From Anodontia alba (Eukaryota > Mollusca > Bivalvia > Lucinida > Lucinidae): DNA of 64,000 nt. Location of the stretch: positions 38,963,264 to 39,027,263 of the forward strand of contig OZ024823.1 in NCBI GenBank assembly GCA_964016985.1, written 5' to 3'. A program made the position numbers and the translations under genes. The notes under the pieces were generated by a model. That model was not told the DNA's origin. It saw only the letters and a program-made list of their open reading frames with translations, and ran no database searches. Shown one piece after another: positions 43,545 through 55,086 of this stretch (its first letter is position 1; each line of letters opens with the position of its first letter).

Positions 43545-43765
43545 AAAGCTAAATCCTTAAACTTATACTATAACTAAAAGCAGACAACATTTAAATCACA
43601 GTTTTCTATTTTTCACAGAAAATAAGACTTTATGACATTTCATTCATACTATCTCTAAATGTCAAGCCTTATTTTCTGTGAAAATGAAACAAATAAAAAA
43701 AAAAATAAATCACTGATTTTCATCTGATGATATAGCCAATATCTACTTAAAGCTTAATCCATTGC
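43545..43765. mobile_element. MITE family C, copy
   Basis: AAGCAGACAACATTT..TTTTCACAGAAAATAAG and the inverse, around ATCTCTAAATGTC; left half longer. Confidence 0.65.
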
Positions 43766-43769
43766 AGTC

Positions 43770-43985
43770 GGGAGACCCCTAAAAAGGTATTTGGCAAACA
43801 GTGCAGACCCAGATCAGATGCCGCAGAACCTGGCGTCTGATCAGGGTCTTCACTGTTTGCAAATAGTCCAACCATTTTTCTCTAGGAATATCTAAATCTC
43901 ATAACCTCACCTACATAAAGTTGAAGCTGGACTTTTCCAATATATAGTGTGGGGGAGTTCATTCAGTCTACAGTGGGTTAAATGT
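43770..43985. mobile_element. MITE with the shared GTGCAGACCCAGATCAG core, other ends
   Basis: Hairpin GCAAACAGTGCAGACCC..GGGTCTTCACTGTTTGC with tip ATGCCGCAGAACCTGGCGT. The outer parts CAGTCGGGAGACCCC and CTACAGTGGGTTAA are not those of D, E, F or L. Confidence 0.55.
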
Positions 43986-44194
43986 ATACAGAACAAGTAA
44001 TGTGGCAACTTTACACTCGCTGATATATTCTACAGTATCCAAAAAGTGTGCAAGCAAACAGCATATGCACAGGCTAGTCTGTGTCTTCCTTTCCACATAT
44101 GTTCAAAGACAAAGTTTTGTTAGGCATAGCATATATAGCACAGCCCATGCTTTCTATATTTTAATTAGAACTAGAAATGTTTTTTAGAAAAAAA

Positions 44195-45475
44195 AATGTC
44201 CCTCCCAACCCCACCAGAGTTGTCATTCTTGTAGGTGACATGTCTTCTCATTCCTCATTTCTACCAAGTATCTTCAAAATGCTGTGAAGGATATTTGAGT
44301 TATAGAAATCAAATTCAAACACAAGAAGGGGAGATAACTCCAAAAGTAAGAAAGCCAGAGTTGCCATTCTTGTACGTAACACACTGTCTTGTCCTGTTCT
44401 ACATTTCTATCATGTAAAATTAAAATAATCCAAAGGGTATTGGAGTTACAGAGCAGATAGGACATCAAATTCAAACACAAGAAGGTAAGATAATTCCAAA
44501 AGTAAGAAAGCCAGAGCTGTCATTCTTGAAAACAACATGCATCCCATCCTGTTCTACATTTCTACCAAATACCATCAAAATATTCTAAAGGGTATTCAAG
44601 TTACAGAGCAGACATGAAATTGATTTCAAAAACAAAACAAAGGGAGATAATTTGAAAAGTAAGAAAGCCAGAGTTGTCATTCTTGTATGTAACATGTCGC
44701 CTAGTCCTGTTCTACATTTCTACCAAATATCATAAAAATATTCTAAAGGGTATTCAACTTACAGAGCAGACATGAAATCAATGCATAATCACTGACAAAT
44801 ATAACAAAGGGAGATAATGCCAAATGTAAGAAAGCCAGAGTTGTCATTTTTGTACAAGGCACGTCATCTAATTCTGTTCTACATTTCTTCCCAGTATCAT
44901 CAAAATATTCTGAAGGGTATTCAAGTTACAGAGCTGAAATGAAATCAATTTCAAACAAAATAAGAGGAGATAACTCCAAAAGTAAGAAAGTTGTCATTCT
45001 TGTATGCAACATGTCGTCTAGTCCTGTTCTACATTTCTACCAAGTATCATCAAAACAGTCAAAAAGGGTATTTGACTTACACAGCAGACACGGAATTAAT
45101 GCATTATCACTGTCCAATATAACAAAGGGAGATAACGCCAAAAGTAAGAAAGGCAGAGTTGTCATTCTTGTCATCTCATCTTGTTTTACATTTCTATTAA
45201 GTACCATTAAAATATTCTGAAGGGTATTCGAGTTACAGAGCGGACACGTTATCTATTTCAAACAAAACAAAAGGAAATAGAAAGCCAGAGTTGTCATTCT
45301 TGTATGCGACATATCGCCTCGTCCTGTTCTACATTTCTACCACATATCATTAAAATATTCCAAAGGGTATTCAAGTTACAGAGCAGACAAGAGGTTATAC
45401 ATCGACGCCTATGCTGACGCCGACGCCAATGGGCTCGGTCCTGAAAACAATATGTCCCCCCACCCTTGGGACATA
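44195..45475 (+). repeat. tandem array, about eight units of 130-150 bp
   Basis: Units carry AGAGTTGTCATTCTTGTA, CTGTTCTACATTTCTACCAA and AAAGGGAGATAA. The end is GACGCCTATGCTGACGCCGA and CCCCCCACCCTTGGGACATA. Type unknown; the GACGCCGACGCC tail is shared with the 49.6-kb array. Confidence 0.8.
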
Positions 45476-45614
45476 ATCACCTTACCCAAAAAATATAACA
45501 GTTTAAGTGTTTTGATGTGCCAGGAAAAGATCTTATAGCATTCTTTCTGAATTTTATTAAAGCTACCATATTACAAGAATTTCTCCATACAGTTACCTAT
45601 TCCTTGAACAAATA

Positions 45615-45827
45615 TTAGCCCTTGCCATGCAGAATAAATTACGATGTCACAACCACTTCTAATATTCAGCCTATCAGATAACTTGATCCAGGTTAATGAT
45701 ACAAATTCACATACTTAATGACAAACAGTATAGATCCAGATCAGTTGACTTTTTCAGAAGCCAACTGATCTGGATCTACACTGTTTGCAAAGGCAGGGCA
45801 TATCCGGGATCAGCAGGACCAAGGTTA
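45615..45827. mobile_element. MITE family E, reverse orientation
   Basis: TTAGCCCTTGCCATGCAGAAT and GGATCAGCAGGACCAAGGTTAG; the TTAA has become TTAG at both ends. Confidence 0.8.
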
Positions 45828-45941
45828 GGTATTCCTAGAATCATTGGGTGTCTCACAGGTGACTGATAATTTCTTCATAATATGGAGAAAAAAAAAAATT
45901 TTCTTTTAAAAAAGAATGTATTATACATTACTACTGATGAT

Positions 45942-46116
45942 ATACAGTGGAACCAATGCTATGGTCATCTTTCCACAATAGCCACCTCATTATAACAGCC
46001 AAATTTCAGGTACCACGAAATGAGTAAAAAAGTTAACCTTATTACAATGACCACCCCACTACAACAGATAGTTTTATTTGCTCCCAAGGATGTCTCTTGT
46101 AGGGAGGCTGTACTGT
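45942..46116. mobile_element. probable TA-flanked MITE, worn
   Basis: TACAGTGGAACCAATGC at the left and GGGAGGCTGTACTGTA at the right, with ATAGCCACCTCATTATAACAG inside. Related in style to families Q and R. Confidence 0.5.
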
Positions 46117-46283
46117 ATTTCAATCTGATACTTCTGAAAAAATAGAAGACAGTGATGCAAAAGCTGATCTTTAAAAGTATCAGTCACCCCTCCCATATTG
46201 ACATTTGAGAAATTATTTCCAATTTGAGTATGCACTCGATTAAACCTAAGATTTTCTTTGAAGCTGCAGATTCTGATTACTTC

Positions 46284-46476
46284 AGCATAACTCCAGATAA
46301 GAGGGGTATGCAGATAAATATTTTTCTTATTTCTCCTTGAAAATATATGTTGTGGGTACTCATCAGAAGCACCTCAGTGAGGTGCTTCTAATGAGTACCC
46401 ACAACATATCTTTTCGTGAAGAAATAAGAAAAACCTAAGTACTTTTTGTTTGAGCCTCTAATATCTGGAGCATTGC
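46284..46476. mobile_element. MITE family A, complete copy
   Basis: ATAACTCCAGATAAGAGGGG and AATATCTGGAGCATTG ends; long hairpin around AGCACCTCAGTGAGGTGCT. Confidence 0.85.
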
Positions 46477-46572
46477 TTTCACAAATCAATTTCAATTACA
46501 AATACCAAATTTATACTAAATATTCAGACTGGCATGCCTGACCCAGCAACATTGACTCAAATAAACTATTTC

Positions 46573-46767
46573 TTAACCCTTGTCCTGCTGAACGCAGATA
46601 TGCCCTGCCTTTGCAAACAGTGTAGATCCAGATCAGTTGGCTTCTGGATCTGCACTGTTTGTCATTAAGAATGAGAATTTGTATTAACAACCTGGATCAA
46701 GTGATCTGATTGGCTGAAAATTAGAAGTGGGTGTGGCATCTTAATTTATTCAGCAGGACAAGGGTTA
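46573..46767. mobile_element. MITE family E, tip deleted
   Basis: Ends perfect (TTAACCCTTGTCCTGCTGAA). The hairpin has lost its second arm after TTGGCTTCTGGATC. Confidence 0.88.
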
Positions 46768-46924
46768 AAAGAGTTTTCTGGTCTTGGTGCCTACTGTTTG
46801 CCATTCTTCAACGTGTTTTAGATGCATCACCAATTAGTCAAATTAACATGTTAACTTCTTTGGATAAGTAATGTAAGAAACTATTATAGCTCTATATAAG
46901 CTCTAGTTAAGAATTTATCAAAAT

Positions 46925-47325
46925 TAATGTAAAACCCCAAAAGTATTGATATTGTTCTTATTCCTCCATAAAATCAAATGTTGTGGTACACATTAAAAAG
47001 CATCTCATTGAGGCGCTTCTAATGAGTATCCACAACATATGTTTTGTTTGTTTTTTTTGTAGAAAAATGCTTAGCTGAAAAGATATGTTGTGGACACTAA
47101 TTAGAAGCACTTTTTGTGGACAAATATTTATCTGGAAACATCTGTCAACCAAATAAAGTATTGATATTTTTTCATATTTCTCCATGAAAATGTAAGTCAA
47201 AGGTACTCATTAGAAGTGTCTCACCAAGGCACTTCTAATGAGTACCCATAACATATGTTTTAGTGGAGAATTAAGACAAATATTTATTTGGATATCCCAC
47301 TTATCTGGAGTTGTGTAACTAAAAT
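46925..47325. mobile_element. two or three family A cores in a row
   Basis: Hairpins centred at about 47010 and 47222 with TTTTCATATTTCTCCATGAAAA between. The second is cleaner (AGAAGTGTCTCACCAAGGCACTTCT). Confidence 0.7.
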
Positions 47326-47504
47326 TATATTTCTGATTATTTAGGGTATTTATAGTAAACTGGAAATGGTGCAGAAAATCTGACACACTCTAAGAGCAAA
47401 GGGGAAAAAATAATCAATTTCCATGACAAATCTATTATTTCAATCAAATTTGCAGCACATCAAAATGACACTCAACCATGAATTAATTTTCATTTATACA
47501 TATC

Positions 47505-47700
47505 CTAGGATCAGAGGGATACTCAGAAAATATTTTTTTTTTCTTATGATGTCATGAAAACATATGCTGTGGGTACTCATTAGAAGTGCCTTGCTAAGGC
47601 ACTTCTAAAGAGTACCCACAATATTTGTTTTCATGGAGAAATAAGAAAAATATTAATACTTTTTTGTTGAAAAAAAAAAACAAGCATCTTATCTGGACAT
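47505..47700. mobile_element. MITE family A, copy
   Basis: ATCAGAGGGATACTCAG, core GCTGTGGGTACTCATTAG around GCCTTGCTAAGGC, then CATCTTATCTGGACATATG. Confidence 0.8.
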
Positions 47701-47949
47701 ATGAATTTTTTAAGAAAAAATTGGTAATTAAGCTCATGGGTTCAAATAAGGCAATACTTTTTACACTAATTTAGGATAATTTTTGTAACAGAACATATGG
47801 TGTGGGTACTCATCAGAACTGCCAAAGTGAAACAATTTTACTGAAATGCGACTATTCTAATGATTAGCAATAGCGAAAAAAATGAGTAGCCATAATGAGT
47901 ACTGGTATTCACAAATGTTTTGGATCAGACATTTCACGATTTGCCTTTT

Positions 47950-48260
47950 GAGGGGGGCTTGATATAGCTGGTAGATTTTCTGCCATTTTTTTAAAAGGGA
48001 GACAACTTTTGTGACTTCCTGCGCACATTCCTATAAACCAAGCCCTTTCTGAAAAGGGGTCTACTCTAAAAGGAAAGAACTTGCTCCCAAGGAAAGCAAA
48101 TTCTTTCGACTAGATACCTTTTCAGATGGGCTACTCTAAAAAGAAACAATGGGGAGCAAATTCTTTCCTTTTAGAATAGACCCCTTTTCAGAAGGGAGAC
48201 AAAAACTCTTTGACAGTTACCTCCCCTAAAAGTACATCCTTTCTCTTTGAGAGTTACCAC
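47950..48260. mobile_element. MITE family H with doubled arm
   Basis: AAAAGGGAGACAACTTTTGTG, hairpin arms GGTCTACTCTAAAAGGAAAG, an extra TTTTCAGATGGGCTACTC piece, then GAAGGGAGACAAAAACTC. Confidence 0.75.
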
Positions 48261-48357
48261 CCCTTTAAGTCCATTCACCTTAAATAGGCCTTTTATCTCA
48301 GCACTGACCTATTATGTAATGTACACCAGTGCATGTATCAACTGTAATGTACACCAG

Positions 48358-48575
48358 AGCCCAGTTGTTCAAAGCATCATTTGCTTAACCAGCTTGTTAG
48401 TGGTCAAAATGTTAACTGTTCTAGTAAGTACAATACCTAATTCACAGTGATTTTTGTTGAAAAAAGCTACTCACATTTTTTCAGCAAAAATATTAGCATT
48501 TATGCCCATATTTAATTATCAAAATTTTAACAATACAATAACTAACAACATTGTTAGTTTTGAGCAACTAGGCCC
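48358..48575. mobile_element. MITE family G, copy
   Basis: GCCCAGTTGTTCAAAGC and TTTGAGCAACTAGGCCC; CCAGA and CCAGC flanks. Confidence 0.78.
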
Positions 48576-48678
48576 AGCACATCAACAAACTGTCAAGTGT
48601 CTTTATAACAGATGAGCCATGTCAAGAGAAAGGTCTTCTGGGCATAATGCAAACAGAAAAGATTCTGATCAGTCTCTG

Positions 48679-48980
48679 ATTTTGTGTTGAGGTTTTACGG
48701 CCCAGTCAACCCAATTGGGTCATGTCAAGTGTGGTCAATTTACCTAACCACACTTTTACTAGGCAGGCTTAGTCCTCTAAGCAGTTAACCAGTATTGTGC
48801 ACATTCTTTGGCCAGAAACTGACAACTGCCCTTCTTGAATCAGTGGAAGGGAGAGAATGACCTTGGAAAATATTTCATGATCAATCTCCACGAAAAAATG
48901 TTGCCAATCCAGCAGGGGTCGAACCTACAACCTCCTGATCACCAATCAGACAAGCATGAAACTGAGCTACCGAGGCCGGT
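48679..48980 (-). mobile_element. SINE family 1 with target duplication
   Basis: GATCAGTCTCTG on the left and GATCAGTCAGTG on the right, a slightly diverged 12-bp duplication. Full body and tRNA-like head. Confidence 0.82.
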
Positions 48981-49171
48981 GATCAGTCAGTGAAAAAGCA
49001 CAATCCGATAAGGATCTTTGTTATACATCAATATATTCTAAAGTATTCAATGATTCTGTAAGTAGGCAGGGAAGAACCTAAGTAGGCAGGGAAAAACCTA
49101 ATCAGACTGTGTGGGTGTATAGGCTGACCTGGCTACTCTCTGTCCATATATGCCAAGGTGGCTATGTCACG

Positions 49172-49595
49172 TGGTTTTTTGGAAGGGTGCACACTTTTTT
49201 GAATACTCGATTCAGGGTAAGGAAATTGATTTTCTCAGTTTATATCCAACATATTTTCATAAAACAAAGTGCATCGCATATGCGGATATGAGCACTTTTC
49301 ATAAACATACAGCTTGTTTAATCTTGCATGTATTTGCAAACATCTGCAGCAAATGTAAGTGTGAACACTTCCAACATCTCCGTCATGAAAATTACATTTG
49401 CTTCAAATGTTTGCAAATACTGCATGCAGAATATGCATATGTTGTATGTTTATGAATAGTGCTCATACTCGAATATGCCTTGTACTTTGTTTTATTAAAA
49501 TTGGTTGGATGTAACCTGAGAAAAGTGCAATTTCCTTACCCTGAATTGAGCGATTTTACCGTAAAAAAAAAAAAAAGTGTACACCCTTCTAAAAC
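49172..49595. mobile_element. large foldback element
   Basis: Left GGAAGGGTGCACACTTTTTT and GATTCAGGGTAAGGAAATTG are mirrored by CAATTTCCTTACCCTGAATTG and AAAGTGTACACCCTTC. Inner parts such as CATATGCGGATATGAGCAC/GTGCTCATACTCGAATATG and ATTTGCAAACATCTGCAGCAA/TTCAAATGTTTGCAAATAC also pair, so nearly the whole 420 bp folds. The 101-codon open frame across it is a by-product. Confidence 0.8.
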
Positions 49596-49600
49596 AAAAG

Positions 49601-50657
49601 TTGTCAGGAGACAATGCAGCTCGCCGGAAAGGGCTGATCGGATAAGAAAACTATCTTTAAATATTAAAGTTTAAACGCAGAACTTAAACATAGCAGAAAT
49701 GACAGAGTAGGAACTGACTTTGATGTTGGAAGAATGTCAAACTGAGGCATGGGGTATATACTATTGAAACATCTTCCCTTAGGCTGGTGTGGATGAAATA
49801 TGAAAGCTATATCTTACATACTTCAGCAGCCATGTACACTTTTCAAAACTTAAACACAGCTATAAATGACAAAGTATGACCTGATCTTGACCTAGGCAGA
49901 AGGTCAAACTGAGGAAGGGGTGTCTACTATTGAAAGGTCTTACCCTAAGGTAGGTGTTGGCCAAATATTAAAGCAGCATCTTGAATACTTTAGCAGTTAC
50001 GAACACTTTTCAAAACTAAAACGCAAAACTTAAACATGGGTTTAAATGACAAAGTATAACCTGACCTTGACCTAGGCAGAAGGTCAAACTGAGGAAAAGG
50101 TCTTAGCTATTGAAAGAACTTACCCTACTATTGGTGTGGGCCAAATGTTAAAGCAGTATCTTGAATACTTAAGCAGTTACAAACACTTTTCAAAACTTAA
50201 ACACAGAACTCAAACATGGGTTCAAATGACAAAGTGTGACCTGACCTTCACCTAGGCAGGTCATACTGAGGAAGAGGTGTGTGCTACTGAAAGGTCTAGC
50301 CATAAGGCTGGTGTGGGCCAAATATTAGAACTCTATCTTGAACACTTCAGCAGTTATGTACACTTCTCAAAACTTAAACACAAAACTTAAACATGGGTGT
50401 AAAAGACAAAGTAAGAACTGACCTTGACCTACATAAAGAGTCTATTTTGGGGATGGGGGTGTATGCTACTGAAAGGTCTTACCCTAAAGTAGGTGTAGGC
50501 CAAATATGAAGGCAGTACCTTAAACAGTTAAAAAACTATGCACACATTTGAAAACTTAAACATTGTGCTAACGCGGACGCCGACGCCGACAGACGCCGAC
50601 GCCAACGCCTGGGTGACAACATAAGCTCTCCAGGGACATAGTCCCGGCGAGCTAAAA
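49601..50657 (+). mobile_element. element with about six 160-bp units
   Basis: Head TTGTCAGGAGACAATGCAGC and TCGCCGGAAAGGG. Units hold GACCTGACCTTGACCTAGGC, GAAAGGTCTTACCCTAAGG and AACTTAAACAC. The end is GACGCCGACGCCGACAG, then CCAGGGACATAGTCCCGGCG and AGCTAAAAATA. The terminal GCTAAAAAT matches the Helentron-like elements, but the hairpin differs. Confidence 0.78.
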
Positions 50658-51030
50658 ATACCTGATATAGCCACCTTGTATGTCCTGAAGGCATGTTTTC
50701 ACATGGTAGAGCTCAAATATATGCACAGAAATTATGGCAGACAAAGCTAATAAATTACTGATTGTAAAATCTTAAGTTAAATATAAATTCAAAGATAAAA
50801 GGAATTTCATTTGCAAACAGCGAAAGGAGCTTAGTGTTTAGTGGGTAAAAATTTCAGCAGTCTGCACTTTGAAATAATTTATATACAAACTTCTTGCCAA
50901 ACTGGGTACTTAAAAAACACCCAGACATTGCACATCCCGTTGAAATGTCGACCGCCTGAAAGAGTGCCCTTTCACCTTGTGAGTCTGTCTGTCTGTCCAT
51001 CCCTAGTCAGTTAGCAAAAATGGCCATAGA

Positions 51031-51244
51031 ACTTCCCTTGTCCTACTGAATAAATTAAGATGCCATGCCCACTTCTAATTTTCAGCCAATCAAATTGCTT
51101 GATCCAGATTGTTGCTATAAATTCAAATACTAAATGGCAAACAGTGCAGATCCAGATCAGTTGGCTTCTTCAGAAGCCAACTGATCTGGATCTACACTGT
51201 TTGCAAAAGCAGTGTATATCAAGGTTCAGCAGGACAAGGGTTAA
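51031..51244. mobile_element. MITE family E, reverse orientation
   Basis: CTTCCCTTGTCCTACTGAAT and AGGTTCAGCAGGACAAGGGTTAA; tip GGCTTCTTCAGAAGCC. Confidence 0.85.
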
Positions 51245-51975
51245 ACCATTGGGAACATTTTGATATTTTTTGGCATACTGATAGATATCAAGAAGATCTA
51301 GCCAATAGGCTTGTTCTTTGACCATGGCAATGCCAAAGCAAAAAATGTGAAAATATGGGAGTCGCCGCTGTGCTTCAACCATATGGGATATTTTTGATTG
51401 AATTTCGTAGACAAATAAACAATGACAAGAACCAGACAAAGGAATTGCCAAATGCCACTTTTCCTTGACAGAGGCAATGCCAAGGCCAAAATGTGACAGT
51501 GAAAATACCTGTAACTTTTGAAACCTTAGGAATACTTTGATAATTTTTCGCACACAGATTGATACTGACAAAATCTAGCCTAAATGGGCATGCCAAATGC
51601 CACTTTTCTTTGACCAAGGAACACTGAAGCAAAAAAAATGTGAAAATATGGAATTCACCATGAGTCTTCAACCATATGGGATATTTTGATAACAACTGCA
51701 TCCCTTTTGTGCCCTATATGCCAAAATGTGACAGTTAGTGAAAATACCCATAACCCTTGAAACCTTAGGAATACTCTCATAATGTTTTGCACGCAGACTG
51801 ATACCAACAAGATCTAGCCAATGGGCTTGCCAAATGCCAATTTTCATTGACCAAGGCAAGGCCGAAGCCAAAATATTGAAATAGCGATAGGTCTTCTACA
51901 ATATAGAATATTTTGATAAGTGTTGTATAGAAATTAACATTGACAAGATCTGGCCAAAGGAATTGGCAACAGCCT
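51245..51975. repeat. tandem array of about 160-bp units
   Basis: About four units with CCATATGGGATATTTTGA, GATACTGACAAAATCTAGCC and ATGCCACTTTTCCTTGACC. Open frames of 108 and 133 codons on the minus strand come from the repeat. Confidence 0.75.
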
Positions 51976-52199
51976 GAGGCGCTGATGAGGCACAGGCAAG
52001 AATGAGGCTGGTTGTGTACCTTAGTAATAGTTGACTTTCATTTATTGTTCAGCAGATTGTTGTCTTTTATTTGTAGCTCAAAGCCACTGCACTTGTAATG
52101 AGTGCCCAAAAGTATGTTTTTATGGACAAATAAGGAAAATATCACTTCTTTTTTTATTGCAAAAAAAATAAAATGCTTTAGGTATATTGTATTTGATGC

Positions 52200-52780
52200 G
52201 CAGCACACAAAAAAGCCCCTTATGCAATTTGCGGACAAAGCAGGCCCAGATCAGCCTGCGCATTTGCGCAGGCTGATCTGGGCCTTCCTTGACCGCTTAC
52301 AGAATCCATGAATATTGTAGTATGCCGGCCTGGGTGGCTCAGTTGGATGCGCCGTCCGACTGGAGACCAGGAGGTCGCGGGTTCAACCCCCGCCGTGGTC
52401 GGCAACATTCTTTCGTGGGGATTGATCATGAAATATTTTCTACGGTCATTCTCTCCCTTCCGCTGATTCAAGAAGGGCAGTTGTCAGTTTCTGGCGAAAG
52501 AATGTGCACAATACTGGTTAACCGCTTAGAGGACTAAGCCTGCCCAGTAACGTGTGGTTAGGTAAACTGACCGCACTCGACATGACCCCATTGGGTTGAC
52601 TGGGCCGTAAAACCTCAACACAAACAAACAAAATATTGTAGTATATGTCGAAGTACAAAGAATGTCAAGATCAGACTGCACGGATGTGCATGCTCATCTG
52701 GACCTTCCCTGTTTGTATGTGGCATCAGGGCCTTTTTCTCACGTTGCGCATCATTTGAAATTTTTTTAAATCATCTTTCG
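52200..52780. mobile_element. MITE family L split by a SINE
   Basis: Hairpin GCCCAGATCAGCCTGCGCAT around TTGCGCAGGCTG, then CTTACAGAATCCATGAATATTG. After the SINE, GTCGAAGTACAAAG and a second worn hairpin (ACTGCACGGATGTGCATGC). Confidence 0.7.
52324..52631 (+). mobile_element. SINE family 1, full-length reference copy, 13-bp duplication
   Basis: 308 bp between AATATTGTAGTAT at 52311-52323 and 52632-52644. The first 80 bases fold as a tRNA: acceptor GCCGGCC/GGTCGGC, A box TGGCTCAGTTGG, T arm GCGGGTTCAACCCCCGC. The body holds GATCATGAAATATTTTC, CTTCCGCTGATTCAAGAAGG and TTTCTGGCGAAAGAATGTGC, shared with the copies at 20776, 41703 and 48679. The tail is AACAAACAAACAAA. The exact duplication and sound tRNA head make this the youngest copy. 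Confidence 0.93.
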
Positions 52781-53359
52781 ATTTCTCTAGTTACAGTGGT
52801 TATAATGAGTACCCACAACATATGTTTTGGTACAAAATAGAATTATCACCTTATGCCATAGATGTAAGGCCATTCTTTCAACTATGTTGTTGTGCGGATT
52901 TTAAATGCTACATGGCACCCGAAGCACATAGTGGCACTGGCCTCTTTCACTAAAAATTATGCATAGTTTTCAAACTTCTCCATAAAACAAATGTTGTGGT
53001 GTGATATCATTCTAGTTGCTTTAATAAGGCAATTCTATTGAGTAATTGAGTATCCACAACATATATTTTCAAGGAGGAATAAAAAAAAAATATTTATCAG
53101 AATAACTCTGGTCCTTTCAGCTAGTTGCTTCACAGTGACAGCTAAGTATAAAAAAAAAAAAAATAAAAATAAATGAGGAATAACTCCTGAGAACCTTATT
53201 ACAAAATACTTGTAAGACTGATGTAAGACTGACAGAGTTAGTTCCCTTAATAGCTTCTGAACGGTCTTGTTTTGATTTTCAATAAGGAAAACATACAGAA
53301 GGTGGAGTAGGAACTGGTGATGTTGATGTTTACTTGCCTGTTTACAGGCTGGAGAGGCT

Positions 53360-53620
53360 GTTATTAAGGGGGCCAGATACACTTGGTAGGTTTTTTTGGC
53401 CAATTCTGCCAAGGGAGACTACTTTTGTGACTGTTTACTTTATTGCACATCAATCCTCTTCTCAAAAGGAGTCTACTCTAAAAGGAAAGAATTTGCAAGA
53501 GCAAATTCTTTCCTTTTAGAGTAGACCCTTTTCAGAAGGGAGTCAAAAACCATTTTGATACAGCTGGCACCCCAAAAAGTATATCCATTCCTCTCAAGGG
53601 AGGCTGCATATTAAGGGAGA
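53360..53620. mobile_element. MITE family H, copy
   Basis: AAGGGAGACTACTTTTGTG, arms AGTCTACTCTAAAAGGAAAG around TTTGCAAGAGCAAA, and TTCAGAAGGGAG. Confidence 0.8.
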
Positions 53621-53819
53621 AATGGGGTAGAAATCACCCTGTACATCCACACAGCCTGATTGTCAATATAACTACTTTATCTACTGGTTCTGCAAGGAGA
53701 TATCAAAGACTCTGATCAGACTGCCCAAATGTACAAGCTGATCTTGGCTTTTGTTTCTTGCATATAGCATAAGGGCCACTTTTGCATGTTGCACACCATA
53801 TACAAGTCTGAGTTCTTGT

Positions 53820-54490
53820 TTAAAGAATGTCAACTGTTGTGGGTCATTTTGTGTCATCTCCCAGAAAAAGATGATGATGGTTTGGTGTTTTACGTCCCTG
53901 TCAACATTATTGATTGTGAAAGGCCCTGAGCAATAGAGCGCTGTACAGTCATTGGCTGAATTCTGCCTCCGGCAGGATTCGAACCTAGGACCTTGTGACC
54001 CAAAGTCAGGAGTGCTAGCCACTTGGCCACCCCAGACACTTCCTCAGAGAAAGAAGAAAAAGGACAGAAGAGCTAGTCATTACGAAAACATGCTTATTCA
54101 AATATACTGAAAATTTTACAACAAATAAAGGAAAATTTTCAGATAAAAAATTCTGATATTTTTCATATTTCTGCTCAAAACATAGATTGTGGGTACTTGT
54201 TAGAACTACCTTGTTGAGGCAGTTCTAATGAGTACCCACAATCTATGTTTTTGAGCAAAAATAAGAAAAATAATGTATACTCCTGTAAACCCCAGTTTTA
54301 CAATATAAAAGTAGGATTTAAGGGAGTCAAAAGTATGTAGGCATGTTTACATGATGTAAAGGACAGATAAATAGAAGAGGGTTAAGGAAATAGTGAATGA
54401 CAATGCAGAAACAGAAGAAATACTATTATGCTTCCTTCCCCCACCAGCTGCAAATACAGCAGGCCCTTACCCCCCACCCTACCTATCATC
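53820..54490 (-). mobile_element. SINE family 2 copy with a K MITE in its flank
   Basis: The tRNA-like head (minus strand) ends near 54040 at CTAGCCACTTGGCCACCCC, with B box GGTTCGAATCC. The body runs left through GTAAAACACCAAACC. The neighbouring GA-rich sequence, as at 27845, is broken by the K copy. Confidence 0.6.
54088..54360. mobile_element. MITE family K, copy
   Basis: CATTACGAAAACATGC and GGCATGTTTACATGATG ends; core CATAGATTGTGGGTAC around ACTACCTTGTTGAGGCAGT; then CCCCTGTAAACCCC-like and TATATAAAAG parts. Confidence 0.82.
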
Positions 54491-54508
54491 ATAAACTAGG
54501 TCTGCACA

Positions 54509-54703
54509 TAGGTCTAGATAAGAGTAGGTATCAGGTAAATATATTTCTTATTTCTCCATGAAAACATATATTGTGGGTACTCTTTAGAAGCGCTTCACTG
54601 AGGCCCTTCTAATGAGTACCCACAACGCATTTTTTATGGAGAAATAAGAAAATTGTCAATACTTCTCGACTGAAAAAGCATCTTATCAAGAGCTATGTCT
54701 GCA
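54509..54703. mobile_element. MITE family A, next to an exon
   Basis: GGTCTAGATAAGAGTAGG and CATCTTATCAAGAGCTATG; core around GCGCTTCACTGAGGCCC. It ends only about 70 bases from the 54776 donor site. Confidence 0.8.
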
Positions 54704-54775
54704 CTGTTTGCTTACGCATACCTGTCCAAGTATTTAGGTTCAATACAATATTTCTCAAAACCTGTATCAACTTAC

Positions 54776-54937
54776 CACTGAACTTGGTCTCCGACATTCC
54801 CTCTCAAAGCACAATTTCATATTCACAGGTCTAAGCTCAGGATCACAAGCAGAACTGGGTAAAACCCGTCTTGAGTCCAACCTTGACCTACAAACTACAC
54901 GTCTGCTTTGCTGTCCCCTACCACATGTTGCGCTGCA
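54776..54937 (-). CDS. papilin-like gene, exon with third TSP1 repeat
   Basis: Acceptor CTTTTACAG|TGC and donor TCAGTG|GTAAGT; exactly 54 codons, phase 0 at both ends. It continues 'RFSAWSQ' of the previous exon as 'CSATCGRGQQSRRVVC', followed by 'CDPELRPVNMKLC' and 'FEREC'. CSATCG matches the C-x-x-S/T-C-G motif used for protein O-fucosylation in TSP1 repeats. Its body resembles that of the first repeat (RRVVC..CDP.LRP), suggesting internal duplication of repeats. A roughly 14-kb intron follows. Confidence 0.9.
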
Positions 54938-55086
54938 CTGTAAAAGTAGAAAAAATTTACAAAGCATACAAGCTTTTAAACTTTTTATTGGAGCAGTTAC
55001 TTTTGAGTAATCATGATTAAATAAATAACCTCTGGTTGTAGATAGATTTTAGGACATTTGAAGTATTGTTACCTTAAATCCAAATA

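Noticed and set aside
49150..49455. 101-codon cysteine-rich open frame
   Set aside because: It lies entirely within the foldback element; cysteines come from repeated TGCAAATGT-type text.
51170..51701. 108- and 133-codon open frames on the minus strand
   Set aside because: They overlap a tandem array and a family E hairpin.
52324..52405. Functional tRNA gene
   Set aside because: It folds as a tRNA but is the head of a 308-bp SINE with AAAC tail and 13-bp target duplication; sister copies exist.
53035..53412. 125-codon open frame on the minus strand
   Set aside because: It passes through an A-run, family A and family H sequence; hydrophobic low-complexity translation only.
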